Shown piece by piece: positions 6,107 to 15,918 of a stretch of DNA of 18,700 nt. Position 1 is the stretch's first letter, and every line of letters begins with the position of its first letter. Both the position numbers and the translations under genes were made by a program. The notes beneath the pieces are model-generated. The model saw only the letters and a list, made by a program, of their open reading frames with translations, was not told the DNA's origin and did not search any database. The stretch lies in NCBI GenBank assembly GCA_900754495.1, contig CAAEDC010000042.1:1-18700 (forward strand), read 5' to 3'. Source of the stretch: Eggerthellaceae bacterium (GTDB lineage: Bacteria; Actinomycetota; Coriobacteriia; Coriobacteriales; Eggerthellaceae).

Positions 6107-7318
6107 ATGCTCGTGTTGGTGGTGAACGCCGGCAGCTCTTCGCTCAAAAGCCAGCTGATCGAGACCGACGGCAAGATGACGCTCATGAAATGCATCGCCG
6201 AGAAGGTGGGGACCGACGCGGCTTTCATGAACGTGTCGTTCGCGCCCGACTTCCAGAAGACGCGCTACAACGTCGCGGGCAAACGGGTCGAGGAGTGCTT
6301 GGCGAAACTGCTCGAGGTGATGGTGGAGGACATCGAATCGCCGGTGAGCAACCTAAGCCAGATCGACGCGATCGGCAACCGCATCGTCGCGGGCGGCGAG
6401 TACTTCACGCGCTCGGTCGTCATCGACGCCCAGGCGCGCGCCAACCTGGCCAAATGCGAGGAGCTTGCGCCGCTGCACAATCCGCCGGCCGACGCCTGCA
6501 TCGACATGCTGCACGAGCTGATGCCCGACACGCCCCAGGTCGCCGTGTTCGACACCGCGTTCCATGCGACGATGCCGCCCAAGGCGTACATGTACCCGCT
6601 GCCGATGCACTATTACGAGCAATACCATATTCGCCGCTACGGCGCGCACGGCACCAGCCACCGCTACGCCGCGCAGCAGGCGGCCAACCTGCTCGGGCGT
6701 CCGTTGCGCGACCTGGGCCTGATCACATGCCATCTGGGCAACGGCGGATCCATCACGGCGGTCAACCACGGCAAGTCGATCGACACCACCATGGGGTTCA
6801 CGCCGCTCGAGGGCCTGATGATGGGGACGCGCTCGGGCAGCATCGACCCGGCGATCATCACCTACATCATGCGCCGCGAGGGCAAGACCTTCGACGAGAT
6901 GGACCGCATCCTCAACAAGGAGAGCGGCATCCTGGGCATAGCGGGCGAGAGCGGGGATATGCGCGACGCGCTGGCGGCGGCGGACGCGGGCAACGAGCGG
7001 GCGAAGCTGGCTATCGAGATGTACGTCTACCGCGTCCAGAAGGCGATCGGCAGCTACTACGCGGCCATGACGCGCACGGATGCGGTGGTCATGACGGCCG
7101 GCATCGGCGAGAACTCCGCCGAGCTGCGCGAGCTCATCTTCGCGGGACTGGCGCACATGGGCATGATCCTGGACAAGGAGCGCAACCAGGTCGAGGGCGC
7201 GATCGGCATGAACCGCATCATCAGCATCGACGACAGCCCCATCAAGATCTGCGTCGTCACCGCCGACGAGGAGATCCGCATCGCGCGCGAGACCGACAGC
7301 CTGGTCAGCCAGCTGTAG
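6107..7318 (+). CDS. ackA: Acetate kinase
   Basis: A 403-residue enzyme (family usual about 400) that interconverts acetyl phosphate + ADP and acetate + ATP, the last step of fermentative ATP formation. Seen: N-terminal NAGSSSLK (7-14), Arg92, Asp149 in FDTAFH, YGAHGTSH with His181, CHLGNGGS (208-215), MGTRSGSIDP with Arg242, and GIGENS. These correspond to active-site residues Arg91, Asp148, His180 and Arg241 of the Methanosarcina enzyme. One oddity: the normally constant GHRxVHGG reads GNRIVAGG (90-97), so both His residues flanking the active Arg are lost. The ATG at 6107 has AAAGGGG 5 nt upstream and puts the first strand at the family's normal position; an ATG at 6056 overlaps the -10. 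First gene of a likely operon, 15 nt ahead of mnmA. The usual partner pta is not in the window. Confidence 0.95.
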   Translation: MLVLVVNAGSSSLKSQLIETDGKMTLMKCIAEKVGTDAAFMNVSFAPDFQKTRYNVAGKRVEECLAKLLEVMVEDIESPVSNLSQIDAIGNRIVAGGEYFTRSVVIDAQARANLAKCEELAPLHNPPADACIDMLHELMPDTPQVAVFDTAFHATMPPKAYMYPLPMHYYEQYHIRRYGAHGTSHRYAAQQAANLLGRPLRDLGLITCHLGNGGSITAVNHGKSIDTTMGFTPLEGLMMGTRSGSIDPAIITYIMRREGKTFDEMDRILNKESGILGIAGESGDMRDALAAADAGNERAKLAIEMYVYRVQKAIGSYYAAMTRTDAVVMTAGIGENSAELRELIFAGLAHMGMILDKERNQVEGAIGMNRIISIDDSPIKICVVTADEEIRIARETDSLVSQL

Positions 7319-7333
7319 CGGACGGGACGATCC

Positions 7334-8425
7334 ATGGCGGATGCGGGCAAGCGCGTGGCGCTGGGCATGAGCGGCGGGGTGGACAGCTCGGTCGCGGCGG
7401 TGCTTCTGCAGCGCGTGGGCTACGAGGTGGTGGGGGTGACCTGCCTGTTCCACGACGACGAGGCGTCGCGCGGCGATGCGGCCGCGGCGGAGGGGGTGTG
7501 CCGCACACTCGGCATCGACCACGCCGTCGCCGACTGCACCGCTCAGTTCGCCGCGCGCGTCGTCGAGCCGTTCGTCGAGGCATACGCCGCCGGCCTCACG
7601 CCGAGCCCCTGCGTCGGCTGCAATGCCTCCTGCAAGCTGCCGGCGCTCATCGAAGTCGCCGACCAGCTGGAATGCGGCAAGGTCGCCACCGGCCACTACG
7701 CGCGTATCGCGCAGCTTTCCGCCAACGGGCGCTTCGTCGTGAAGACCGGACTCGACGAGCGCAAGGATCAAAGCTACATGCTCGCCCTGCTCTCCCAGGA
7801 GCAGCTGGCGCGGCTCGTCCTGCCGCTCGGCGCGCTCACCAAGGCGGACGCGCGCCTCATCGCGCATGACTGCGGGCTGCCGGTCGCGGACGCCCCCGAA
7901 AGCCAGGACGTGTGCTTCATCCCCGGCGACTACCGCGACTTCCTCAGGGCGCACGGCGTCGAGGACGCGCCCGGCCCCATCGTCGACGCGGCGGGAGCGG
8001 TGCTCGGCGAGCATGCGGGCCTGTCGGGGTTCACCGTCGGCCAGCGCAAGGGCATCGGCGTCGCCGGGCCCGAGCCGTACTACGTCGTCGCGAAGCGCCC
8101 CGCCGCCCGCGAGCTGGTCGTGGGCACGGCGGCCGAGGCGCGCATCCGGAAGGTGCGCGTCGGCGCGCTCAACTGGCAGGCGTTCGACCGCTTGGACGCC
8201 GAATGCGAGGCCATGGTCAAACTCCGATACCGCAGCCAGGGGGTAGCGTGTATCATTACACCTGAGCATACCGATCCCGCGCGGACGGCTTCCGCGGACG
8301 CGGGCAGCGTCGAGGCGACGCTGATCAGCCCCCAGCCCACGACGGCGCCGGGCCAATATGCGGTGTTCTACGAAGGAGCCACCGTTTTGGGTGGCGGTGT
8401 GATCGAGGAGGTAACGCAGGCATGA
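7334..8425 (+). CDS. mnmA: tRNA-specific 2-thiouridylase MnmA
   Basis: A 363-residue cytoplasmic enzyme that makes 2-thiouridine at wobble U34 of Lys, Glu and Gln tRNAs, using ATP and a persulfide sulfur. Seen: the PP-loop SGGVDSS (13-19) that adenylates the tRNA, TPSPCVGCN with the first catalytic cysteine Cys96, TGHYAR (119-124), KDQSYML (144-150), and ESQDVCFI with the second catalytic cysteine Cys194. The C-terminal beta-barrel region ends in the family-typical QYAVFYEGATVLGGGVI. The ribosome site is weak (GGACGGGACG), so translation may rely on coupling with ackA 15 nt upstream. Its stop overlaps the coaE start (ATGA, 4 nt). The cysteine desulfurase that usually feeds or neighbours MnmA is absent from the window. 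Confidence 0.96.
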   Translation: MADAGKRVALGMSGGVDSSVAAVLLQRVGYEVVGVTCLFHDDEASRGDAAAAEGVCRTLGIDHAVADCTAQFAARVVEPFVEAYAAGLTPSPCVGCNASCKLPALIEVADQLECGKVATGHYARIAQLSANGRFVVKTGLDERKDQSYMLALLSQEQLARLVLPLGALTKADARLIAHDCGLPVADAPESQDVCFIPGDYRDFLRAHGVEDAPGPIVDAAGAVLGEHAGLSGFTVGQRKGIGVAGPEPYYVVAKRPAARELVVGTAAEARIRKVRVGALNWQAFDRLDAECEAMVKLRYRSQGVACIITPEHTDPARTASADAGSVEATLISPQPTTAPGQYAVFYEGATVLGGGVIEEVTQA

Positions 8426-9033
8426 AGAAGCTGTTCATCATCGGCGGCATGGGCGCCGGCAAGTCCACCGCGCGCAAGGCGCTCGTGGACGAGGGCCTGC
8501 CTTACATCGATTTGGATGTGGTGGGGCATGAGGTCCTCAAGTGGGACATCGTGAAGGAGGAGCTGCGCGAGGCGTTCGGTGACGACGTGTTCGACGAGGA
8601 CGGCGAGGTCGTGCGCCGCGCGCTCGCCGCGAAAGCGTTCGTGAGCCCCTACGACACGCGCGCGCTCAACCGCATCACGCTGCCGCGCATCGAGGACGCC
8701 TACACCCAGATCATCGACAAGCTGGAGCAGGAGGACCACGAAGCCGTGGTCGTCGAGTACTCCGTGTTCAAGAACCGCGAGATCGGCTTCATGAACAACG
8801 CCGACGTCGTGATCGCGATCCTGGCCAAGCTCGACACGCGTATCGAGCGCGCCGTCGCCGCGGGCTGGGACGAGGACGACGTCCGCCGCCGCATCGCCCG
8901 CCAGATCACCGATGCCGCGCGCATCGACGAGGCAGACGTCGTGTTCAACAACGACGGCACCCCCGAAGAGCTGCGCAATGAGGTCACCCTCTGGTGGCAC
9001 GACTACAAGGCGCGCGGCTTCAAGCTGGGGTAA
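8422..9033 (+). CDS. coaE: Dephospho-CoA kinase (divergent CoaE)
   Basis: A 203-residue P-loop kinase, normal length for CoaE, which phosphorylates the 3'-OH of dephospho-CoA with ATP in the final step of CoA synthesis. Seen: Walker A GGMGAGKST (8-16) and a DLD motif (30-32) in place of the usual DAD. The lid/C-terminal region RRIARQITDAARIDEADVVF followed by GTPEELRNEV is close to the family's RxxxQ...AD(V/F)V(I/F)xNxG pattern. Differences: the P-loop lacks the common LTGGIGSGKS form, the usual HP before the helical CoA domain is LP, and the PLLFE segment reads EYSVFK. CoaE is still the best fit, with a related small-molecule kinase as the alternative. AGGAGGT lies 9 nt before the ATG. It overlaps mnmA by 4 nt and is followed by a terminator. 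Confidence 0.82.
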   Translation: MKKLFIIGGMGAGKSTARKALVDEGLPYIDLDVVGHEVLKWDIVKEELREAFGDDVFDEDGEVVRRALAAKAFVSPYDTRALNRITLPRIEDAYTQIIDKLEQEDHEAVVVEYSVFKNREIGFMNNADVVIAILAKLDTRIERAVAAGWDEDDVRRRIARQITDAARIDEADVVFNNDGTPEELRNEVTLWWHDYKARGFKLG

Positions 9034-9057
9034 TCGGCTCCGATTTCGCATCCATCG

Positions 9058-9085
9058 GGGGCTGTCGGTTCGGCGGCCCCTTTGT
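9058..9085 (+). terminator. Terminator after coaE
   Basis: A 9-bp stem with two G-T wobbles (9058-9066/9072-9080), a GGTTC loop, then TTTGTT. It starts 25 nt past the coaE stop and would separate the ackA-mnmA-coaE transcript from ansA-uvrB. Confidence 0.8.
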
Positions 9086-9088
9086 TAT

Positions 9089-9129
9089 GCCGGGCGTTCG
9101 ACGGCGATCGTCGGATGCGGGCGCCCGGC
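9089..9129 (+). promoter_or_regulatory. Nested hairpin in the ansA leader
   Basis: A perfect outer 8-bp stem (9089-9096/9122-9129) encloses a perfect 5-bp hairpin (9099-9103/9109-9113). It ends 10 nt before the ansA ribosome site. It could be a leader structure or a second terminator; there is no T-run. No strong promoter is visible between it and the coaE terminator. Confidence 0.4.
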
Positions 9130-9154
9130 GCGGCAGGTAGGAAGAGGTTCGACC

Positions 9155-10159
9155 ATGCGCAAGAACATCCTCATCATCGCAACGGGAGGGACCATCGCCT
9201 CCATGGAGGACGGGCGCGGGCTCGCTCCGGCGCTGACGGGGGCGGAGCTGGTCGGCTACGTTCCCGAGATCAACGACGTGTGCGATTTCGAGATCGTGCA
9301 GCCGATGAACATCGACAGCACCAACATGCGTCCACGCGACTGGCTGCGCATCGCCGCCGCCATCCGCGAGCGCTACGACGCCTTCGACGGGTTCGTCGTC
9401 CTGCACGGCACCGACACCATGGCCTACACCGCCGCCGCGCTGTCCTACCTCATCCAGGACAGCCCCAAGCCCATCGTCCTCACCGGCTCGCAGCGCCCCA
9501 TGGCCAATCCTTTCACCGACGCCAAGCTGAACCTGTACCAGAGCCTGCTCTATGCGGCAGACGACGCCTCGCGCGACGTGTCGGTCGTGTTCGGCGGCCA
9601 GGTGATCGCCGGCACGCGGGCGCGCAAACAGCGCACCATGAGCGACAACGCGTTCATCAGCCTGAACTTCCCCGCGATCGCGCTCATCCGCAACAACCGC
9701 ATCATCCGCGCGGGCCGTCCGCTCGCCGGCGGCGACGGTCCCCGCTTCCACGAGGCGATCGATGAGCGCGTGTTCGTGCTCAAGCTCACGCCCGAGATGG
9801 ATCCGTCCATCTTCGACGTGCTGGCGGACAGCTACGATGCCGTGATCATGGAGACGTTCGGCATCGGCGGCATCCCCGAATACGACGACGCGTCCTACAA
9901 GCGCGAGATCTTCGACTGGGTGGATGCGGGGCACACGCTGGTGCTGACCACGCAGGTCCCCGAAGAGGGGCTCGACCTGGGCGTGTACGAGGTCGGGCGC
10001 GACTACGCGGACCATCCCGGCATCCTGCACGGCGGCGACATGTCCACCGAGGCGCTCGTCGCCAAGACGATGTGGGCGCTGGGGCAGACCGACGATCCCG
10101 CCGAGCTCCGGCGGCTGTTCTACCAGGTGGTCAACTACGACAGGCTGCCCGAGGAATAG
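9155..10159 (+). CDS. ansA: L-asparaginase, type I (cytoplasmic)
   Basis: A 334-residue asparaginase that hydrolyses L-asparagine to aspartate and ammonia. Seen: ATGGTIAS (9-16) with catalytic Thr13, substrate-binding DSTNM (54-58), HGTDTM with Thr86-Asp87, LTGSQRPM (109-116), and Lys158 in GTRARK, 71 residues after Asp87 as in the E. coli type I enzyme. Together these complete the Thr-Asp-Lys set. No signal peptide, so it is cytoplasmic and of the housekeeping type rather than the secreted type II. The ATG at 9155 has GGAAGAGG 7 nt upstream; the frame is open further left only because it runs through the terminator. It lies 12 nt before uvrB and is probably cotranscribed with it. It may supply ammonia or aspartate, but no metabolic partner is adjacent. 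Confidence 0.95.
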   Translation: MRKNILIIATGGTIASMEDGRGLAPALTGAELVGYVPEINDVCDFEIVQPMNIDSTNMRPRDWLRIAAAIRERYDAFDGFVVLHGTDTMAYTAAALSYLIQDSPKPIVLTGSQRPMANPFTDAKLNLYQSLLYAADDASRDVSVVFGGQVIAGTRARKQRTMSDNAFISLNFPAIALIRNNRIIRAGRPLAGGDGPRFHEAIDERVFVLKLTPEMDPSIFDVLADSYDAVIMETFGIGGIPEYDDASYKREIFDWVDAGHTLVLTTQVPEEGLDLGVYEVGRDYADHPGILHGGDMSTEALVAKTMWALGQTDDPAELRRLFYQVVNYDRLPEE

Positions 10160-10171
10160 GAGGCGCCGAGC

Positions 10172-12322
<2,151 letters not shown>

Positions 12323-12353
12323 GCGCTTGCCAGCCGACGGAGCGAGTCGACGC

Positions 12354-12397
12354 CGCACAGCTCTCCGACACCGAAGCGCTGTGCGCTGACGTATACT
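12354..12397 (+). promoter_or_regulatory. Hairpin and -10-like element after uvrB
   Basis: A perfect 8-bp stem (12354-12361/12378-12385) with a 16-nt loop lies 31 nt past the uvrB stop but lacks a T-run. TATACT at 12392-12397 follows directly and could start a short rightward transcript toward the convergent membrane-protein gene. No -35 or extended TG is present, so the promoter reading is weak. Confidence 0.3.
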
Positions 12398-12441
12398 CAT
12401 TCCCGTGGAATAACGTGGACTGGGACGATGAAAAGCAGAGC

Positions 12442-12466
12442 AGCGGGGCGCAGCATTTGCCCCGCT
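12442..12466 (-). terminator. Terminator of the leftward 4-TM protein gene
   Basis: A perfect 8-bp GC-rich stem (12442-12449/12459-12466) with a 9-nt loop, 2 nt past the minus-strand stop codon. On the minus strand TTTT follows after 8 nt. It may also block rightward read-through from uvrB. Confidence 0.6.
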
Positions 12467-12468
12467 CG

Positions 12469-13005
12469 TCAGAACCGCTTCTTTCCCTGTGCTGCGATCT
12501 CCCGGGCGGTTATCTCTTCGTCGTCTTTGCCGGTCGCGGCGCAGTAGATCCAAAACACCAGGCGCAGCCCCAGCGTGAGGAACAGGATGCCGAACGCAAG
12601 GAACAACAAGCCCTTTGCCGAGTCCATGAGGATGCGCGAGGGGTTTATCGTCCAGATCAGCACCGTTTCGCCGAGATTGAGGATTTCGAGCACGCATACG
12701 GCTCCCACGATGAAGCGGGCGGGAACCCAGGCTTTGCAGATGGCGATGATGGCGCGCAGGCTCGCGAGCATGAGCCCGGTTATCACGGCGAAGGCGAAGG
12801 CGACTATCGCGGCGCAGCCCAAGATGAATCCCGCATCGGGCGCTTCGTCGTTCGCGGCGTTTCCGGCGAAGCCTATCGCCACTCCCAGCCCCGCACCCAC
12901 AAGGGTTGCCGCAACGATGATGATCGCGTCGACTTTGCGCCTGCCGTGCAGCATGCCGCCCATATACTGCACTTCGTCTTTGTAGGGAGGCCGTTGGATG
13001 TCCAT
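12469..13005 (-). CDS. Unidentified protein with four transmembrane segments
   Basis: Not recognised. A 178-residue protein with four hydrophobic segments (about 25-48, 59-82, 98-120, 130-157), a short basic N-terminus and a charged C-terminal tail (159-178, KDDEEITAREIAAQGKKRF). TM1 is Gly/Ala-rich (VAATLVGAGLGVAIGFAG). No catalytic motif, transporter signature or heme-ligand pattern is apparent. The ATG at 13005 is chosen because it has GGAAAG 11 nt upstream; the frame stays open to an ATG at 13092, which lacks a ribosome site. It uses five ATA codons, rare in its neighbours, a mild hint of different codon selection. It follows the MFS gene by 138 nt on the same strand, and that gap is AT-richer than its surroundings, so it may have its own promoter. 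It is less conserved-looking than the other genes, but hydropathy and a terminator support it being real. Confidence 0.7.
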   Translation of the reverse strand: MDIQRPPYKDEVQYMGGMLHGRRKVDAIIIVAATLVGAGLGVAIGFAGNAANDEAPDAGFILGCAAIVAFAFAVITGLMLASLRAIIAICKAWVPARFIVGAVCVLEILNLGETVLIWTINPSRILMDSAKGLLFLAFGILFLTLGLRLVFWIYCAATGKDDEEITAREIAAQGKKRF

Positions 13006-13143
13006 ACGCGTCACGCTTTCCGTTGCCGCGATCGCGCTATTCGATGGCCTGCGACTTGAGGAAATAATCCAAATCCCACAATAGGCTGCCATTGTCAGAT
13101 CTATGTTATGCGCAGGTAAAATCGCGGGACAGAGCGCGCGGCT

Positions 13144-14430
13144 CTAGCTCGCGTTCTGCGCTTCCGGGTCGGGCTGCTTGCCGTCGAGCGCGCGGATCTC
13201 CCGGGGCAGGTACATCGCGGCACCGAGGATGATGCATAAGATGCCGTCGACGACGAAGAAGGGGGCGACGCCGATACCCTCGGCGAGCGCGCCGCCCAGG
13301 GCGACGCCGATGGGGGAGGCCAGGCCGAAACCGGCGGTCATGAGCCCCATTACGCGGCCGAGCTTCTCCTCGGGCACGTTGCGTTGGGCAAGCGTCATCG
13401 TCGGCGCGTTGAACCACGAGCAGGGGATGGCCATAAGGCAGCACAGCACGGCGAAGGCCCAGAACGCGTCGTGCGGCAGAAGGCCGCAGGCGATGGTGAT
13501 GGCGCCGGTCGCGATGCAGGCGATGGCCATCAAAAGCGCCAGGCGTTTGCCGCCGCCCCATGCCATGATGATGCCCGAGCCGACGATCATGCCGATGCCC
13601 CAGGCCGCTTCGGCGATCGAGGCCATGTAGCCGTCGCCGCCGAAATGGCTGTAGGTCATGAGCGGATACACCGCCGACATCGGCGAGAAGATCATCGTCC
13701 CCAGCGTCACCGCGGCCATCACCATCAATAAGCCGCGCTTGGCCGAGAGCGCGCGCCAGCCATCGCGCAGGTTGGCGAGGATGTGCTGATCGGCCGCTTG
13801 CTCGTCGCGCACGTTCGGGATCTTGGCGAGCGCCAGCCCGGCGACCGCGGCTAGCGCGCCGATGAAGTCGAGGAACATGACGGAGTGGAAGCCGATCGTC
13901 GTGTAGAGCAGGATGCCGAACGCGGGTGCGCCAATGGAGACGATCGACATGAGCAGCTGGTCGAGCGTGTTGATGCGCATGAGGTGCTTGTCAGGCACGA
14001 GCAGCGGCAGCGTCGCCATCATCGCGGGGCTGTGGAAAGCTTGGCCGATGCTGCGCGCTGCCGCGAACAGCGCGATGAGCGCGAGGGAGACATCTCCCGC
14101 GAGGATGAGGAACCCCAACGCGAGTGACACGACGCCCACGCCGAGGTCGGAGGCGATCATCACTGTCTTGCGGTTGAAGCGGTCGGCGATGACTCCGCCG
14201 AACGGGGAGAGCAGCCCTGTGGGCAGCATGGCGAAGATGGTCATGAGCGAGAGCGCCAAGGCGCTGCCGGTCGTCTCGGTGACGTACCAGACGGCGGCGT
14301 ATCCCGCGGCGTAGCTGGTCACCATCGAGACGGCCTGGCCGGCCCAGATGGTGGCGATGATGGCGAGCCAGCGCTTGGGCAGCGGGCGTCCGGCGGCGCT
14401 GAGGACGGGTTCGGTGTTCGGGTCGGTCAT
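13144..14430 (-). CDS. MFS exporter (drug/macrolide efflux-like)
   Basis: A 428-residue major facilitator with about twelve hydrophobic helices. It has a clear motif A between TM2 and TM3 (GGVIADRFNRKTVMI, about 78-92) and a weaker half-repeat in the second half (NVPEEKLGRVMGLMTAGFGLASPIG). The pattern is closest to the MFS_3/enterobactin-exporter and MefA-type efflux group: proton-driven export of small hydrophobic compounds. The substrate cannot be read from sequence, and resistance should not be assumed. The start is ATG at 14430 with only a weak site (AGAAAG). It begins 72 nt after the lysozyme stop on the same strand with no terminator between, so the two may be cotranscribed. Past its stop there is only a short 5-bp hairpin (AGAGC/GCTCT near 13131-13145). 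Confidence 0.88.
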   Translation of the reverse strand: MTDPNTEPVLSAAGRPLPKRWLAIIATIWAGQAVSMVTSYAAGYAAVWYVTETTGSALALSLMTIFAMLPTGLLSPFGGVIADRFNRKTVMIASDLGVGVVSLALGFLILAGDVSLALIALFAAARSIGQAFHSPAMMATLPLLVPDKHLMRINTLDQLLMSIVSIGAPAFGILLYTTIGFHSVMFLDFIGALAAVAGLALAKIPNVRDEQAADQHILANLRDGWRALSAKRGLLMVMAAVTLGTMIFSPMSAVYPLMTYSHFGGDGYMASIAEAAWGIGMIVGSGIIMAWGGGKRLALLMAIACIATGAITIACGLLPHDAFWAFAVLCCLMAIPCSWFNAPTMTLAQRNVPEEKLGRVMGLMTAGFGLASPIGVALGGALAEGIGVAPFFVVDGILCIILGAAMYLPREIRALDGKQPDPEAQNAS

Positions 14431-14502
14431 GCGGGTCTTTCTGGATTCGGTCGCAATGCAAGCTTATTCGGTTCCGCCGATGAGGGGCGGGGCTCGACTG
14501 TC

Positions 14503-15576
14503 TTACTTATCAGGCAGCAGGATGTTCAAGTCTACCGCAGTGTCGATGCCGGCGACGGCGCCGTTGTTAGTGTATTGCCAGATCGTGAAGTCGAAGGGGG
14601 CGGTGGGGGTGGACACGCCGTATTCGGCGAACCAGATGTCGCGGCCCCCGATCGCATCGGAGAGCGCGGCGGCTGCCTCGGCGCTGCCGTCGAGCGGCGA
14701 GAAGCGCGCCATGTCGGAGCGGTTGCCGTAGACCATCGTCTCGTAGTCGGCCACTTCGATCGTCTCGCAGAACGCCTCCATGCAGGCGATGAGATCGGCG
14801 CCGGTCACGGCGTTGGCCCGCCCCGCGGCGTTGGCGACGGGCTCGTGGTCGAACACCACCGGCAGCTCGAGCGTGCGTCCCGCCAGCTGATCGAGGACGA
14901 ACGCCGCTTCCTCGCGCGCCTCGTCGGGCGTGGTCGCCTGCGAGAAGAAGTACACGCCCGCATCGAGCCCTGCTGCCTGGGCGCCGTCGAGGTTGTAGGA
15001 GAAGTAGTCGTCGACGGACAGCGCGCCTTCCGTGTATCCGCGGTTGCCCAGGCGCACCATCGCGAAGTCGATGCCATCCGCCGCGACGGCGTTCCAGTCG
15101 ATCCAGCCCTGGTGGTCGGAGACGTCGACGCCGATCCGCGCCGCGTCCTGGCCATCCTGCGCGTAGGCGAGGCGGTCGCCGTTCCAGCTGAGGTTCGCCC
15201 AATCGTAGGGGCTCTCGTAGGGGGTGCGCACGATCGGCGCCTCGGCGGACGAGCAGCGCGACGCGCCGAAGCCGACGAGCGCGACGACCGCTACGAGGAC
15301 GGCGATGAAGACGATGCCGATGCGCGGATTGCGCGACCGCGCCGGCGCTGCGGGCTGTCGGCGGGTGCGGGCGGAGTCCATACGTCGGGAGACCGGGCGC
15401 GGCGAGGGGGTCGCGGTCCGACGGTCGCGGCGCGGCGTTTCGCGGTGGGGTGCGGCTGTTCCGGCATCACGGCGGGGCCTGGCCGCGGGTCCGGCGGCGC
15501 GGCGGCGCTGCTCGAGGCGGTCTGCATCGTGCCGGCGTGGTCGGCGGTCGGCGGGGGGGTTCCTGCGTATGTCCAT
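14503..15576 (-). CDS. Membrane-anchored GH25 lysozyme (muramidase)
   Basis: A 357-residue protein: an Arg/Pro-rich N-terminal region (1-85), one transmembrane helix (about 86-106), a short linker, and a glycoside hydrolase family 25 domain (about 146-355). GH25 enzymes cleave the MurNAc-GlcNAc bond of peptidoglycan. Seen: IGVDVSDHQGWIDW (148-161) with the first catalytic Asp, AGVYFFSQA, ELPVVFDHEP with the Asp243-His-Glu245 pair, IWFAEYG, and IWQYTNNGAVAGIDTAVDLN, the family's C-terminal signature. The orientation places the enzyme outside the cell, tethered rather than released, which fits wall remodelling. Start: ATG at 15576 sits at the predicted first transcribed base (see promoter). An in-frame ATG at 15690 with AAAAGGACGG upstream is an alternative that would add 38 residues without a recognisable domain. 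Confidence 0.9.
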   Translation of the reverse strand: MDIRRNPPADRRPRRHDADRLEQRRRAAGPAARPRRDAGTAAPHRETPRRDRRTATPSPRPVSRRMDSARTRRQPAAPARSRNPRIGIVFIAVLVAVVALVGFGASRCSSAEAPIVRTPYESPYDWANLSWNGDRLAYAQDGQDAARIGVDVSDHQGWIDWNAVAADGIDFAMVRLGNRGYTEGALSVDDYFSYNLDGAQAAGLDAGVYFFSQATTPDEAREEAAFVLDQLAGRTLELPVVFDHEPVANAAGRANAVTGADLIACMEAFCETIEVADYETMVYGNRSDMARFSPLDGSAEAAAALSDAIGGRDIWFAEYGVSTPTAPFDFTIWQYTNNGAVAGIDTAVDLNILLPDK

Positions 15577-15918
15577 GGCGGCATCGTAGCAAACGCCGCT
15601 CCTGCTCCCGTCCGATCGTCCGAACCCGCTGATGAAAAACAAATCTTCGAGTGGCGAACGACACCTGGTCTCGGACCGCGTATCCTTCATGCTCTTGTCC
15701 GTCCTTTTCAGGCTGCCGATCCGCGCTCGCATGCGGCGGGCCGTTACAATCGGGACGCGCGCCGCCTCTGCTGCGTTGCGGCGCGCATCAGGTTCGATCT
15801 GAAAGGGATGGGCGCGGGCGCCTTCGAAGCCGGCGCGCTTCCGAGTCCCGAGCCCTTGCGCTCGAGAGCCCGCCCAACCCCGAGCCCGCCGACCCGCACC
15901 CCTCGAAAGGATGCTCTC
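15577..15918. other. Divergent intergenic region between the lysozyme and C1 peptidase genes
   Basis: A 342-nt gap. Beside the lysozyme -10 it contains TACAAT at 15745-15750, a possible rightward -10 for the peptidase (no good -35), and a leader of about 160 nt. That leader has several GAGCCC-type repeats (about 15840-15900) and ends with AAAGGA (15906-15911), 7 nt before the peptidase ATG. No small gene is convincing. Confidence 0.45.
15583..15591 (-). promoter_or_regulatory. Extended -10 giving a possibly leaderless lysozyme mRNA
   Basis: On the minus strand, 15591 to 15583 reads TGCTACGAT. The A of the lysozyme ATG (15576) is 7 nt past the -10, where transcription normally starts, and no ribosome site lies between. 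Leaderless messages are common in Actinobacteria. Confidence 0.4.

Noticed and set aside
6353..8356. A 667-codon leftward frame across ackA and mnmA
   Set aside because: It crosses two conserved genes on the other strand and has no recognisable motif or ribosome site.
13144..14430. Calling the MFS protein an antibiotic-resistance determinant
   Set aside because: Family resemblance gives export only; no residue pattern identifies the substrate.
14575..15918. A far longer N-terminus for the C1 peptidase
   Set aside because: The frame is open upstream but lies antisense to the lysozyme gene. The start at 15919 has a good ribosome site and is followed directly by a signal peptide.
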